DNA of 64,000 nucleotides from Aphelocoma coerulescens (Eukaryota > Chordata > Aves > Passeriformes > Corvidae): contig NC_091018.1 of NCBI RefSeq assembly GCF_041296385.1, positions 3,541,501 through 3,605,500 on the forward strand, written 5' to 3'. Numbering within the stretch: position 1 is the first letter of the stretch; each line of letters opens with the position of its first letter. A model generated the notes under the pieces. The model searched no databases, was not told the DNA's origin, and saw nothing but the letters and a program-made list of their open reading frames with translations. Positions 49,001-62,771 of this stretch are shown here, one piece after another. Made by a program: the position numbers and the translations under genes.

Positions 49001-51446
49001 CTTTATATTTTACCTATCCAGATGGATATTCTGAAGATAAATAGAATTTGAATAACTTTTGAGACTTGAAAAATGAAGAACAAAAAGTCAAATTATTCAG
49101 ACAAGGGTATTTGCTTGCCTTATACATACCCCAGTTGAGAATGTAAATTTTGGCTTACCTTTTAGGAGGTGCTGAGCTGACTGAATTCTTTAATAGAAGT
49201 ACTAGATATAACCTGCAGATAAGGGTATTGCACTTATCTCAAACTGCAAATCTTAAACTAACTCAGAAGTTAATCATAGTCACATGTAGCGTACCAAGAT
49301 GATGGATCTCACTCTTGCAGCATCTTTCATTTTACAGCGGAAAATTTGCTTCTCCTGTAGGAAAAAAATATCAGATTTTAAGAATTAAAATTGCTGTGCC
49401 AGGTTTTTGTAACACATGTAGAATTTCCTGCACAGAGAAGACGTGTGCTGGTGTTGAGGTGCTTATGTAAAGCGATCACAGATCATTGTCAGTGGTGGGT
49501 GCTGTAGGTAAAAAGCAATTTGTTTATTATACAGGATTTTCAAGATGTATGAAGGTGAACAATTTAATTATTTAGCAAATTAAGGATAATTGAGCTTAAA
49601 AGGAGGTCAGAGTTCCTGCACCCCATCCCTTATTACCTTGGATGTTTGTGGTTGCACAGGGGGACTCATTGCATTATGTTTGCTATGAGAAAGTTTAATG
49701 TAATATGGCCAAAGGCCATAAAATCTTTGTGTCTTTCAGAAATTTTATCCAATTGTTTCTCTTTCAAGACATTTTTTAATGTCTTGTTTAATGTTAAGTT
49801 AAACTTCACAATTAAAAATGTAAAAAACCTGGTATTGCAGCCTATTTACCCACTGCTATTTATGAAATAATCCAAAGACTCTTGCTATTAGAGCCATGTC
49901 TGACTTCCAGAGGCTGCACACAGAGCAGGAAGTTTTCAGTTGTCAAATAAGCACCTCCAGCTTGCCTTTAATCACTGGGCTATATTTATAAAAATTCTTT
50001 CTATGTGCATGTTCTAAATATTTATTATTTTCATTAAAGTCTCATCGGCTGAGAAATACTTCCAGCCATCCAAGCTCCCTACAAAATGCTGAGTATTCCA
50101 CATCCACAGGGACAAGATGCCTGGGAAATCTGGTAGCTCAGCAGAAGTCCACTTGATATCTTACTAAACACCCACATTTTTTCTGTAGTGGCAATTTGAA
50201 TATCAAAACAACCCTTCAAAGTAGATTAAGAAACAATTCAACTTCATAGTATTAATAGGCATGAAATTGGATAATTTGGATTTAATTACATTGCTAAGTT
50301 TTCTTTCACAGTTTATAATTCAAAAAACACCTGTTTAGATTAAAATTCAGTCCTTTTTTTAGTTCAAACTGTTACTCAGATCTTCTCTTTTTTTTATTTT
50401 TTTAAATTGCAAAGGAAAACCACAGATGTAGTTGGTTGGGATGTTTAGGGAGAGTTTAAAGATATAGAAAATGGCTTGGACAAAACCAATTTATTGCAGC
50501 TGTGGAAATATAAGATCCACTTTACCACAAATGCAATCTGTGGGAGGATATTGGCTAGCAGTAGATTGGCATGAAATTCCCAGCTGAAGCAGATAGGGAA
50601 AAGTAATTTTATGTATCTCCCTTATATTTATGTGCAATGTTTTGACCATTTCAGACTTAGCTCTACAAATGAGTTATTATAAAATAAAGAAGAAGCTGCA
50701 CAAGTATGTGCTCACTCAGAAGAAAGTAATTTATGCCATGAAGATGGGGAAATGTACCAGCTCCTTTTCTTGTGGTGATATATCTGCTAAAACCTGGTGA
50801 TTTAACTGTATTTCAGTGTTATGAACCTACAGGCACTCAGGAATACACTAAATACAATCCCTAATTTCCTGTTACGCTCCCAGACATTGGGATTATTCCA
50901 GTTCTAGTTCCAGCAGGACCTAAGGAGAGCTGAAGGGGAGTCAAGGCCCATCACGACCCCAGGAAAGAGAACTTGGTGCAATTATTCAAGCAGATGGACA
51001 AAATTTAGAGGGGAAAATAATGACAGCATGAACTTTCAATAGAGCTGGATAGAAAATAAGAAGACAAGGGAAGTTTGTTAAAGCCTAAGTAGTATCTGTA
51101 CAAGGAACACCCTTGGCCAGTGTAACCACATGGAAAACTGGAGGGATCAGGGTGTGAATGGGGGGCGAGGAATGAGAGTTTCAGAACATCTGAGCCGTGC
51201 CCTGCTCACTCTGAGCAGGCTGGGCTGGTGCCACGGGCCAGGAGAAGAGGCTGCAGTCATTCAGGAGGCAATCAGGCACCATCCTGGGGGAGCACGAGCA
51301 TTATGAGCCAATTCTCTTTAGGCTCAATGGCCTTTTCTCATATTCAGGATGTTTTATTCACACTGTTGTTTTTTCCCCCAGAGCCCATTCCATTGCTTTG
51401 CTCTGGCATACAAAAGGTATTAAACACGAGATAAAATTATACAGCC

Positions 51447-51464
51447 TTTTTTTTTTTTTTTTTT
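51447..51464. repeat. Poly-T homopolymer (18 bp)
   Basis: An uninterrupted T run in AT-rich DNA. Confidence 0.9.
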
Positions 51465-52446
51465 GGTTTTAGAAAGGCTTTATTATATTAATTTTACTTT
51501 ATGTATGTTTTTTATTAACTTATCTGTTCGGATAAATGATTTGGAAATTGCAATTCTTGATAGAATTAAATTAAGGCAAGAAATATACAGAGAATAAATT
51601 TGTCATCCCTTTGGGATGTGATACCATGTTCTGTGTCTGTTTGTTCCTTGTCAGAAGGGATCCAGATTATTTCTCTCGTAAGAAATTTTATCACGAGATC
51701 TGATGCTTGAAAATACAAACTAAAACTAAATATTTCAGCTTAGAGTGGAAAGCTCACTGCAGCTTCCGAGATTTCTACTTACAGCAATTCAGAGATGGCT
51801 GGCAAGGCATTTTATTTTACTTTATTTATTTTATTTGTAGGATATTAATCTGTTTCATTTAGCTATATTGTCAAAGAAATGAAAAGCCTTCTACCATCTG
51901 AATTCATTCTTAGAGCTAGACAATTGTAGATTAAAAAAAGAGAAAAAAAAAAAATCAGAAAAGAGAAAGAAGACCTGTCTAAAGTGTTCTCTTTTCTTTT
52001 TTCTAATGATATTTCTCCACATCTGCTCCAACAATTAAGTTAACTAGGGAGGCTAGATGGCTTAGGGAAGTTTTTTTGAGAAATCTCTTTTATTATTGAC
52101 TTTATTCAAAGTAGCTCCATGCAGGTTTTCTTTTAATTTTGCCGGGTCACCTATTTGCCAGTGTAATATTATTTTTATGCTTTTAAATTTGGAGTAATTA
52201 TGTTAATTTCAAGAATTATTAGATTGCAGTTCCTGGGAGCTGCAGACTCTCACAATCTCCGTGATTGCACTTGTTTTACAACAGCACAACAATATTCCCC
52301 TCACCTGAGGGTCTCCAACCCAACCACAAACACCTGCTCAATCCCATAAAAAAGTCCTCATGGAGGGGGAATGGGGAGGAAGGTACATCCTACAGCTTCA
52401 GTACAAGTAAGTTTGAAATGATCCTTTTTCAGGTATTTTTTTTAAC

Positions 52447-52472
52447 ATATATATATATATATATATATATAT
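52447..52472. repeat. (AT)13 microsatellite
   Basis: A perfect AT dinucleotide repeat of 26 bp. It is the source of the YIYIYI tail in an overlapping spurious ORF (52265-52483). Confidence 0.95.
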
Positions 52473-55400
52473 CTAGACAATGAGCTCTTATTCCCATTTA
52501 AAATTAATGAAAGTCTGCCTTTCTGTAGAAACCCTGATTTATAAGAAGATGGGCATTTCCTCAGCTTTTAAGACTCTGATTTCATTAAGCTGTATTTTTT
52601 TCTAAAGACTTCTGGAGTCTGAGTGAGTGTTCTCTGCTAGGGCTGACTAAGCAGGACCAGAACCCTGCTGTGTTTATCCTATAATGTCACTGCTCAGGAT
52701 AGACTAAATCCTACAGGAAAACAGAAAGTTAATATTTGGATTTGTTTTTTGTCTTTTAAAGCTGACAATTTCCAGCTGGGTGCACTTGTAAGTTAGGGGG
52801 TAGGTTTTCCTTGTGTGTTTTTCTGGATTAACAACTTTTAGGAAAAACTCAGTAATTGGGACCATGAGGAATAAAGAAGTAGGTGAAGAAAGATAAATTA
52901 GAGGGGAAATGGAATTGGGGTTCAAAATGGAGCGAACTTCTTTGTACTTATTGCTTTAGAAAATCTGTTTTAAAAGTTCTTAGCATTTGTTTGGAGAAGG
53001 ACATTTTGAAGCTACGTGAGAGTTTTACACAAAGGATTCATAGAGTAAATTTCAATTTTACTTTTGTTTCTAGAAGAATGAATTAATATCTTACTTAGCT
53101 TCATGTTTTTGATGACATACTTCATAAGTAGTCTGTGGCACTGATTTTGCTATTTATATTGTACTGTAGGCTATGACATTTTTGGTTTGTTAAACATGTA
53201 TATTTATATATATCAGCCCCTCTAGAGAGTCCTGCTGCTCCTGTGAGATACACCAGCCCTTCCCATTGCTTAACTGGGAAGTAAAGCTCTGAGTATCAGT
53301 GTGAAGTGTCTGATGAAATTAGAAACATCTGCTCCTGCAGCTCGTGGCTCCTCCCTGGAGGGGAGAAAGGGAGCGGGATGAGTGAAAGAACAAAGGAAAT
53401 GCAGAGCAGCTTTTGGAGGGAGCAGGGAGATCTCTGGAGCCTCCTGCTTTTGTTCCTCTTGTCCTCCAGCCAGAACTCTTCCCTTCCAGAGAAGAGCAGG
53501 GAAGGAAAAAGGATGATAAATGGTCCCCCAGCACAGGCAGCCCTTGCAAAGGACTTTGCTCCTTACAGGGGAATCTGTGGGGCACAGCCCTAAACCCACG
53601 TAAAAAGGTGTGAACAACAAGGTGTGCCAGGCTGAAGATGTTGATGTTCACATCACATAAAATATTCTTTCATGAAGGTTTACTTCTCACCTTTTCCTTT
53701 AGATTTTAGTTCCCACTTCCTTTAGCTTGGAATTCTGATTACACAGGAAATGTCCTGATGGATTGATGAGGATTCCTCTTACTAAATCAAATATTGTTTT
53801 GAAAACATTCACTTTTTAAAATGGGGTTTAACAATGTGGCCCTGTTCCCTCACACTGACTAACAAACACTGCTTAGTAAAAGGGGGTTAACAAATGAATT
53901 TGATTAATAAGCTGCAATTTCATGGACACTCTATAATTCCTTTAAAAATGTAGTTTATATTAAATGTAGAGTGCAGCTCCATTATCCTGGAGATGGGACA
54001 AAATCATCAAGCCCACTTTTGCAACTGTCTTACAAAATAAAATATTTGATTTTTTCAGGATTTCTCATTCCTGCAGTGTGATAAAATAGTTCAAATCAAA
54101 CCCATCAAAAGACTACAGAAAACAGATATTTATACAAGGTGTTTCCCCCTATTTAACTTAAGTTCAAATACTATTTATTAGCTAAATTCAGGTGTCATGT
54201 GGTTATTTGAAAACCAGGAAACAAGTAATAAATGCCAATTTAGCTGGGAAAAGACAAAACTTCTTAAAGAAATTGAGAGGCTCTGGAGAAATTCAGGTTG
54301 ATTTCAGTAGAGAAGGAATAAAAGGTTCTGATGAGATTGATTTTTTTTATTATTTTCTTTTTTTTTTTTCCTTGTGGGATGAATGCTTCCAATCAAATTG
54401 TAGGGACAGTGGGGAGGGAGAAATGTGGAAGACATTTATGGGTTTGTATGGTTGGGAGGGTAAAAGAAACAATGTGCAATGGAGAGCTGTAATTAACAGA
54501 GGATGTGGGGAAATCAAATGAATACTGAGGAGAAGAGAGGCTGCTGTAGGGGAGAAGAGAGATGGAGAAAGGAAAGGCTTCATATCTGCCAGAATTGCTT
54601 GTGTATGATTATAGTCCCATGCTTGTGTTGATTCTATCACTGCCAGAAAGTCATTTCAAGGCAAATTTTTGGTGAATGAGGGATACGAGAGGGTAAATCT
54701 TGGGTTTTGGGTTGGTTTTTTTTTTTAACCATATCTCTATTGTTTTGAAAGCCTGAGTTTGCATTGCAAATCTCAATGTATAATATCTAAAATTTTACAA
54801 GTAGAAAGTATTAGCATGAATTCAAATTTTCAGTTCATCTGAGCCACACGTACTATTTGAAAAAATCTGGTTTTAAATAAGCTAATGATACATTATCAAT
54901 CCTATATACCTCTATTTTCTTGGTATTCTGCTATTTCAGCTGTAGCTAAGAAAAGTTTGCAAAGATTATCTCTGTAAAAAATAAATATATATATAGTTCT
55001 AGTCACTAATTTTGCTACTTGAATAGTTCTATGAAAATTTGCCTCTTTAGATTTCCAGACTGTACTTGTTCTTCTGTCAGTCATATTTCTAGCAGCAGCT
55101 TGGGGAATTTATTCTTTTATGTGTTGAATAGCTCTTCAACACAGGTAGAACTCTTTTCTTTGAAAATGCAAACATCTTTCAAATAGCAGGATATAAATGT
55201 GGGGAAAATTCTGAATACAAGCTATAAATATTTCAGGCTGTAGCAGCAGAGAACTTGAACTGAACCTAGTGCTCTGGTGCCTAAGTGTTTATTAAACCTG
55301 AGTTAGCTGCTTCTGGTGAATTGAAGTGAATCTTTTGCATTTGAAAGAGCCTGAGAGATTCTCTTTCTGCAACATACCCACACTTCTGCCTGCAAATCTG

Positions 55401-55753
55401 TTGCAGCATTGCTAGAGAAATGCATTAGTCAGACTGCATAATCAGAACTGTTTGTGAAGAGATAACGAACGGGGCCTTGCTGTACACAAAAGATAAAGCG
55501 TCATTATGCACATATTTATGCTGTGACTGTTGATATTCCATTATTCTGTGCTAGTGAAACAGAAATTTCTGTGGGTCTTTGGGTGTTCTTCTGTGATTAG
55601 CAAGCTGTGTATGACCTGATGGGGGGTTGGTTTATTTTTAGAGGCCGTTGGCAGCACTTTATTGTAAATGGGAGTGCATCGTGGGCTATGTGAAAATCCC
55701 ACTGGTGCTGCTTTGGGGCAGCGGAGAGAAGCTCCAGGTGCAAGAGCTTAAAA

Positions 55754-55763
55754 CCAATATTGG
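55754..55763. promoter_or_regulatory. Palindromic double CCAAT box beside the CpG island
   Basis: The 10-bp palindrome CCAATATTGG presents a CCAAT box on each strand, about 40 bp outside the left edge of the CpG island. CCAAT boxes bind NF-Y and are common in CpG-island promoters. A back-to-back pair could serve either direction. A 10-bp match could also be chance. Confidence 0.35.
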
Positions 55764-55794
55764 TGCAGAGTCCAGTCCTGAGCCCTTGCTCAAG

Positions 55795-56285
55795 ACATCG
55801 AGCTCAAAGAGAATTGTACCTCTCTAGAAACGTCGGGCTCAGCCCAAAGCTGTTAAACATGCAGGACAAACGCTGCCCTCGAGACCCCGGCGCCTCTCCC
55901 TGCTGCTCTCCTACAATCGAATAGACGCTATGAGAAGCAAACTGCGGCTGCTAATGCCCGAGGATCCCTCCTTGAGCAGCCGAGCGAAGCTGTTCACACC
56001 TCTTGCAGCCTCCTGTTGGCTTTCAGCTCGGGAGGAGACGCTCCGGGAATGCCGCTGCCCTTCTCCCCGGCTTTGAGCCATGGCAAAGGCTCTGCGCTCC
56101 GTCCTCGGGGGAAGCGCGGCGCTCGGAGCGCGCTCGGTGCGCGCTCACAGCAACCTTGCGCTTCTCACCTCTGCAAGACGCACCTCCCAGCTTTCAGAAG
56201 ACAATTGAATGTCTCAGCAGCTTCTCAGGAAATGATTTACATCGGTGAAAGCTGAGCGGTGGCGCTGGCAGGCAGCGCAACGTTC
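55795..56285. promoter_or_regulatory. CpG island, probable promoter / first exon
   Basis: By hand I count roughly 37 CpG dinucleotides in about 490 bp. The densest part is 56040-56150 (GGAAGCGCGGCGCTCGGAGC and on), while the flanking kilobases are AT-rich and nearly CpG-free. In birds such isolated islands usually mark an RNA polymerase II start site that is unmethylated in the germ line. No canonical TATA box is seen. Two overlapping plus-strand ORFs (56003-56248 and 56016-56255, about 80 codons) look like composition effects with no known domain. The best splice donor I see is on the minus strand, GAG|GTGAGA with the intron starting at 56168. A weaker plus-strand candidate is TCG|GTGAAA near 56241-56249. 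Gene identity is unknown; it may be a non-coding or lncRNA first exon. Confidence 0.65.
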
Positions 56286-59200
56286 ACTGGAGCCATACAA
56301 ATGCCATTTATTTGGCATTTGAAGTACCAAGCAACTTAGGGTTTAGCCCATTGTAGTGGTCTCCAGTTTCAGGAAGATGGACCAGCTTTCACTTGAACTA
56401 AATTAATCTGTAAGGAAGAAAAAAGCAAATTAAAAACTAAAACCAAAAAGCCCGTTCTATTTCCATACCAAAACAAAAAGTGAACAACTGATTGCAACTG
56501 CAAAAATTGGTAAAATGGTGCCATTATCACTTCACTGTCTTCCCTGTGGTAAAGAAGATGGAGTGTAAGATTTTGTTAAACCTTTCCTGGACTATATTCA
56601 TCCAATCAACCAAAGCCGACAGAGAGCTGAAGGTCAATATTCTGTGGTACTTTTGTTCCATGATTATTTCTTTTTTCTGTCCTCAAAGAAAATTGCTCCC
56701 ATCTGAGGAGATGTCTGGACCAGTAGCAGCTCAGCATCCCCCAGTCCTTGCCTGCTAAATTTGTCTGTTAGATGTGGATCCTGACACCTTTGAATCATCT
56801 AAATTTAGAGCACTTTTTTTTAATAACCATCACTCTTTCCCAAAGAGTACTCATATGACATTAGAAATATCTTAATCCTCCTTCAATAACAGGATGGAAG
56901 ATAAAAATTGCCACAGCTATCATTATTGGAAGAAATAGCATTATATCGAAAGGATAAAATGGACTTATTCTGTCTAACCTGAAAAACCACTTACAGGATG
57001 TCTTTTCTGACACAGGCTGTGACTGTTGGAGGATCTTTCTCAAGGCAGTGTTTAAATCAAGACTAGTTCCCTTTTTGTCTCATTTGTTTTATTTTTACTT
57101 CATGTATTTCAAATGATTGATGTTCATAAATGAATGTGAAAAGGGAGAAAAAAAACCCTGGAATTATACAATTGATGTTGTATAAATATTGTGAAATTTA
57201 TACTGAATGCAGTTTATTTTTAATTTTAAAGTGTGAGAAAAGGTTTTGTTTAAAATAGCTCAACAAATACTGTTTGTTTCAGATCTCATCTCATACAAAT
57301 AATATGAACTAGTATGAGATTGTTGTCTGAATTCATTCTTAATATCTAATGTAGAACTGATGAAAATCTAGAAGATAACTCATCCCAAAGGGTTCAAAAT
57401 GAATAATCTAATGCAGAGAGAAAGCCTGGCTTCTAGAGAGGTTTGTTTCTCTTCAGTAACTGAAGAAAATAACTAAAAAAAAATCTATCTAATGGTTGAT
57501 TGACTTGGATTGGGTCAGATGGATGTCCCAAAGGAGTAGAAAACCCAAACTGCACATCAAAGTGATAAACAGCTGTGCCCATCCAGACATTGGTTGTCTT
57601 TCACTGGAGTTAGGAAAATTTGATTAATTATAATTAATTCAATAACAGATTGGGTCCTGCAGCTCATTAATAATTTCAGAACCTGCAGGAGAGCAGGATT
57701 GCTGTGCTCAGTGCTGCCTGTTCCCCATGCTATGGATTTAAAACCACTCCTGTCAAGGGTTTAGCATGGAAGAGCATAAACAGTTTTCCTTCTGGTGTGG
57801 GATTCTAATTCTTTTTAACTCTGCTCCTGGGCTGGCTGGTTTCTCACTTTATCTGAGCTCTAAGGCTAAAATCTTTGCAATACTTGTGGGTTATGCTTTA
57901 AATGAACAGGTTTTACATCTTGGAGGGTGTGAAGCAGCACTCATGGAAGAGGAACTTCATGTATTATTCACCTTTTTTTTGCATTCTATCAAACAGTTTT
58001 AAATCAGATGCTAAATTTTGCATGAGTATTGATCATCACTTTATCATCCATTATAAATACCCTTTCTGTTAGTTCACACTCCTTGGACAGAATTATGGAG
58101 GGGGGTAAGAAATGGACATTAAATTAGGTCGAGCAGTTTTTGTTGTCTCAAAGGGGTATAGGATGTGCTCAGTTGTCTCAAAGGATGTCTCATAGGATGT
58201 GCTCAGTTCCCTACGATCTCTTTAGGTGCTGGAAAATGGCATCAGATCCTCGCTCTGCAGACCTGATCCTAAGATGAAAAGATGATAGTCCATTCCACAA
58301 GGTTAATTTGTATTTATAAAAGGAAAAGCAAGCACTCCATTGAAAGTTAGAAGCATTTAATTATTGATGGTTATTTGTCTATTTTGGTTTTTTTTTTTTT
58401 TTGCTGAAGCACTGTGTGTTCTTCTGTCTCTGGTAACTGATGCATGTTCAAATACATTAGGGTCAGGAGTTTATCTGTATTGGTTCAAATAATGTGACTG
58501 AAACATGGTTTAAAAAAGATATCCAAACAGCCACTGCAATTCTGGGGAAAATGCATGGTTCTTGATTGTAAGGGAAAGACACTTATCAAGTGTCCTCACT
58601 GATTATAAATGAATGTAAATAGTTTTGCAGGATATATATAGCAAACCCATTTTGCAGAAAACTGAAGTCCTATCACAGCAGAGTAATTTTTGAAGTAGTG
58701 AAGAGGAAAAAAAGCAGAGAAACAATAAAGCTCAGTCAAAAAAGTTTAAAATATTCTTTGTTTTTTGATAAACTTTGGAGAAAATTATAATCCTGAGTCT
58801 CATCCAGCTTTAGGAGTGAAGATATTTTGTATCAGCAGCATTACAGGGCTCAGAGTTAGATAACATTCTCTCTATTTATAAAAAAATCTGAGTGTGGTTT
58901 GTAAGATATCAAGCAATTCAAACAGTAACAACTCTAAAGAAAAAGGTTACATTTTTAAGAATAAAGTATTAGGAGAAAGTCCAATCAATTCTGAAATAAC
59001 AAAAACCAAGAACCAAACAAAACCTACATTAGAATCAGCACACCTGCAACAGTGTTTTTTATTTTCCTCCACAGAGTTTTCAATTTCCCGTGATCAGTTT
59101 TGACCTTATAAAAATGATAAGATTCAGCTTCTGAAAAAGATACATGCATCTTATCTGTTGTTTTCTGAAGAAAAGCACCAGAACTGAGATGTGTTAAAGA

Positions 59201-62200
59201 AGCCATGGTGCAGTTTTGCTCAGTTGGTAACTTGAGGCAACAGGAAAATGTTCTGATCTTGCTGAATTGTTTATGAGAAGTGATTTTGTTTCCTTTGGCT
59301 TCTCAAAAGCAGAGAAATGCAGTTTGCCCAGTGACTTTTCTTAGTTAGACTAGCTAGGCTGTGGACTAGCTAACTTTTAATAAATTAATAGCTCCTTACA
59401 AGAGTTTTCTGTCAATTTACAAGGGCAAGACTTAACAGATTACAACAGGTAAGGGACTTCTCCATTTCACTTGTCTCATGGGTTTCTAATTTCTCTCTGC
59501 ACACCAGATATCCCTGAAATATGTGCAGGATACCATGAATCTGTGCTAGAGTTTTTTCAATATTTCCAAAGCCATGTGTGGAACACAGCATCTTAGCCTG
59601 TGTCATAGCAATCTATTCCTGTCCTGCTTCTCTTTTCAGTCCGAGATAAGCACCCTCATCAGCTGAGATAAAAACACCTCTCCCATTTCTCCAGATACTG
59701 CCCACATCGTGTGTGGGAGCAGTGTTTTCTTGCCGTTCTTTGGCTGCAGAAGAGATTTCCAGCTCAGCAGGAAGGCGCGTGTGTGAGAGCAGAAACTGCC
59801 GGAGCTGCACGCTCGGCTCCTCCCAGGCTGGAGTGGGGATGGAGATTCAGCTCAAACTCGGCTGGAGGACAGTTTTTAGCAAAGTCAGATGCAAAACCTG
59901 TGCCAGTGCACCCACTGCCCCCTCACTGGGTCAGGAACAGCCACGCCAAGGATTTGGCACGAACTGAGGAGCCAAGGGTGCTCCAGACTCAGATATTTTT
60001 TCGGGTATTTGCAGGAGCAAAACTGTAATTTCCTAGGAAAGTGACTTCTGAATTCAGGTGTCTAGAGAGCTGCTGAGCAAGGTTTTAAGGATTACAATTA
60101 AAATACCTAAAAGCAGACTAAGTCACACTTTAAGTGCTTTAAGCTCTTTTATGGCTTTTTTTTCTTCCACGTGGGGAGTTGAGGATGAACAAGGATTTCA
60201 GCTTGGATTTTTTTTTCAACCTACATTATCTACCCAGTCAAGCCCATAAAACAGAAATAAGCCTAACATATTTTTGGTTGTGATTAATTTTTTTTAAGGG
60301 ATGATTTGTTCTAAAATTATCATGATTTCTGTGAGTATTTCACAACCAGTAAGAAATCCTTTTTAAAAACTATTGCTCTGTTTCAACTCTGTGAAATCCC
60401 TGGCACTTGTAGATAAAGGTTTCAAATGTAGTTCTGTTGCCTTTGTTACATACTGTGGATTTTTCTATATTACAGCTGTTATGTGTATTATTCAGGGCTC
60501 ACAGAGTGAATTGGCTGTGCTGAACTGGATGGTATTTAGGAGTTTGCAGGCACCAAGAATTATCCCAGCTTCTTCACCTTCCATTCTCTTCTTCAATTCA
60601 AGAAAAATTTACAAAATTTGCCCTTACATATCTTGCATCAGAGGGAAAAAAATCCTTTGGCTGTTCAGTTTTTTGCAGTTTATCAGCACTTTACATTCAG
60701 TTTTTCCTCTTAATCTTTAGATCCCAAGTTCTGAATAATTTGGGGCATTTGCTCAGGGCATCATTACCCAACAGAAATTGCAGAAATTGCCTGGTTTCAG
60801 GTAACATTTTTTTTTGTATGTGTTTTCCCTGGAACTTTTGGCCAACATGGGAAAGAAATCAAGGTACAGTTATACTGCTAATTGCCTGTACCTGTCTCCA
60901 AATAAAACAGGAAACTATTAAAAACCTTCCTGGGGATTAGATGGTATTAAACAGAAGATAATTACTGCAAAGGTGAGAAGAGGTGATCCCATTTTCCCAC
61001 TTGCCAAACTTGGTGCAGAATGGTGCTGAGTTTGAGATGTGTGACTCTCAAATACAATAAAATTCTATACTGAGTTTCAGCAAGAACTAATTAAGTAATT
61101 TAGAATTTTTGTTGCATTTTTAATAATGATGAAACACAAGCTGTCATATGGAGAGGTACCAAATATAACTAGACAGGAATATGCAGGCACAGAAATACAG
61201 CTTTGATATGAGTAGTTTTTCTGACAAGACAGAAAGAGTTTCTAAAATAATAGAAAATAGAAGAAAACACAGCAAGGGAAGAAGGAAACTGTCAGGGTAA
61301 ACAGATACTTCTTTAGATTAAGCTTTGCTCTACTGAACCTTTTCTTTCTACAGGCTTGTTCTGATTTCTGTTGTGCTTCTGGGGTTTAGTTTGGATTTGT
61401 TCTAACAGGAAATCTGGTAGGTTATAACTTGATTTTCAAGATGCTTTTAAAAATAATTTTGAAGTGATTGAGGGCACATTTGTGGGTTTATATTTTAGGT
61501 GAATCCATTCCCCAAAAGATAAATCTGGGATATTTAAAATGCTGTGGTGTTGTGGACAAGAATTCAATCTGGTTTTAAAATCACTGCGTTCGCCTTGGAG
61601 ATCTCTAAACCAGCACATCAATAATAGCAGCAAAATACCATTTTTTCCTCAGAGTTTAGTAGGTTTTAGGCAGGCTAAATGCAGTAATTAATATTTGGTC
61701 ATGTTTTACATTGATTGACCAAAGCTATTTGAGGCCCTCCCTGGTGCTAATGGCTGCTGCAGGTTCTGATGTGCAACATTAGGCAGCTGATCAGCTGGAA
61801 TGAGAGTGTGGGACCTTCTGTCAGGGAACGAAGGACAAAATTAATTGGGGACACTCTCATCCTTCCAGCTCATACAGGGCTCAGCAGGAAAAAAAATCAC
61901 TGGTTGTTTTTGTCAGTATGGCTAAGTGAGTTCCTGCCTTCGCCTTCCCTGTGCTGCAGGGACACAGCTCTGGCTTCAGCATCCTGGAGTTCTGAAGATT
62001 GTTGGCATTTTAAATACCAATTTTATATTTTAGAAACTAATTCATGCAACAAGCTTCTCTTAAATGAAACACTTCAGTGCCCAGGTGCTGCTTTCATGAT
62101 TGTTTAATATTTTACCTGTATATTTGCATGTACAGCAATGTGCATATACAACATACATAGTTTTGTATTAACTCATAGCAAGACTTGCTAAACTTTGTTA

Positions 62201-62771
62201 AAAGAACTTTGTGGATTTGCTGAGCTTCCTTATGTTCAGGCATTGCTTTCCTGAGTCCCTCACTCTGCCAGAAACTCCCAACACAATGAGAGAGAAGAAA
62301 CTGTTGATAGGTCAGCTTCAAATTGTATGCTGTTTTGCAAATATCTGTGTAGGCAATCTTTTCTTTTGAGAAAGAAATTAAAAATCCATACAGCAATGTA
62401 GCTGAAGCTGATAACTTCTGACTTTAAAAAAAAGGTGCTGGCTGAGGATGAAGGTAGATCAAAGGAGCTCAGGCCAATAATCAGCACATGGACTTCAATC
62501 TAGAAAGCACAATTTATTTTTTTTTCCAAAATATCCCATTTACCCAGTTTGAGGTTTTTAAAGAAATAAATAATATAGAGTTTTGTATAATATATCTCTG
62601 TAACAAATTACCACATTTTTATACTATCTACTTTTAAGTTCTGATTCCCATTTCTGTTCTTCTAAGCATCATTTATTTAACAAAAGGAGCTCACATAATG
62701 ATCTTGGTTTCATCTTTGAAGCTGACATATCTTCTTACCATCTAATGAAACATAATATTCTCTTTATCACC
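56286..62771. other. Gene-free stretch right of the CpG island
   Basis: No exon is recognised. It has a T15 run (58388-58402), a small tandem duplication (58142-58205) and a moderately GC/CpG-enriched patch at 59725-59970 that is too weak to call an island. ORFs up to 115 codons (60373-60720 +) show no family resemblance. Confidence 0.5.
58142..58205. repeat. Two-copy tandem duplication (30 and 34 bp units)
   Basis: Both units begin GTTGTCTCAAAGG and end TAGGATGTGCTCA. The second carries an extra ATGTCTCA segment, itself a partial copy of the motif. This is recent slippage-type growth, with no gene evident. Confidence 0.85.

Larger units (their letters stand above)
42301..55400. other. Gene-free stretch with simple repeats
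   Basis: No gene is supported in about 13 kb. It contains a pyrimidine tract (42979-43026), poly-T runs (47459-47472, 51447-51464), an (AT)13 microsatellite (52447-52472) and a T-rich tract near 54333-54370. A GC-richer patch at 53320-53620 has overlapping ORFs on both strands (up to 116 codons) that look like composition effects. Blocks around 44820-44960 and 46070-46180 look like candidate conserved non-coding elements. Confidence 0.5.

Noticed and set aside
53270..53651. Overlapping ORFs on both strands (95-116 codons)
   Set aside because: The GC-richer, stop-poor patch gives open frames on both strands at once, which indicates composition rather than coding.
59341..59380. Small hairpin GTTAGACTAG...CTAGCTAAC
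   Set aside because: The stem is about 9 bp with a mismatch, too short for a microRNA precursor or terminator-like element.
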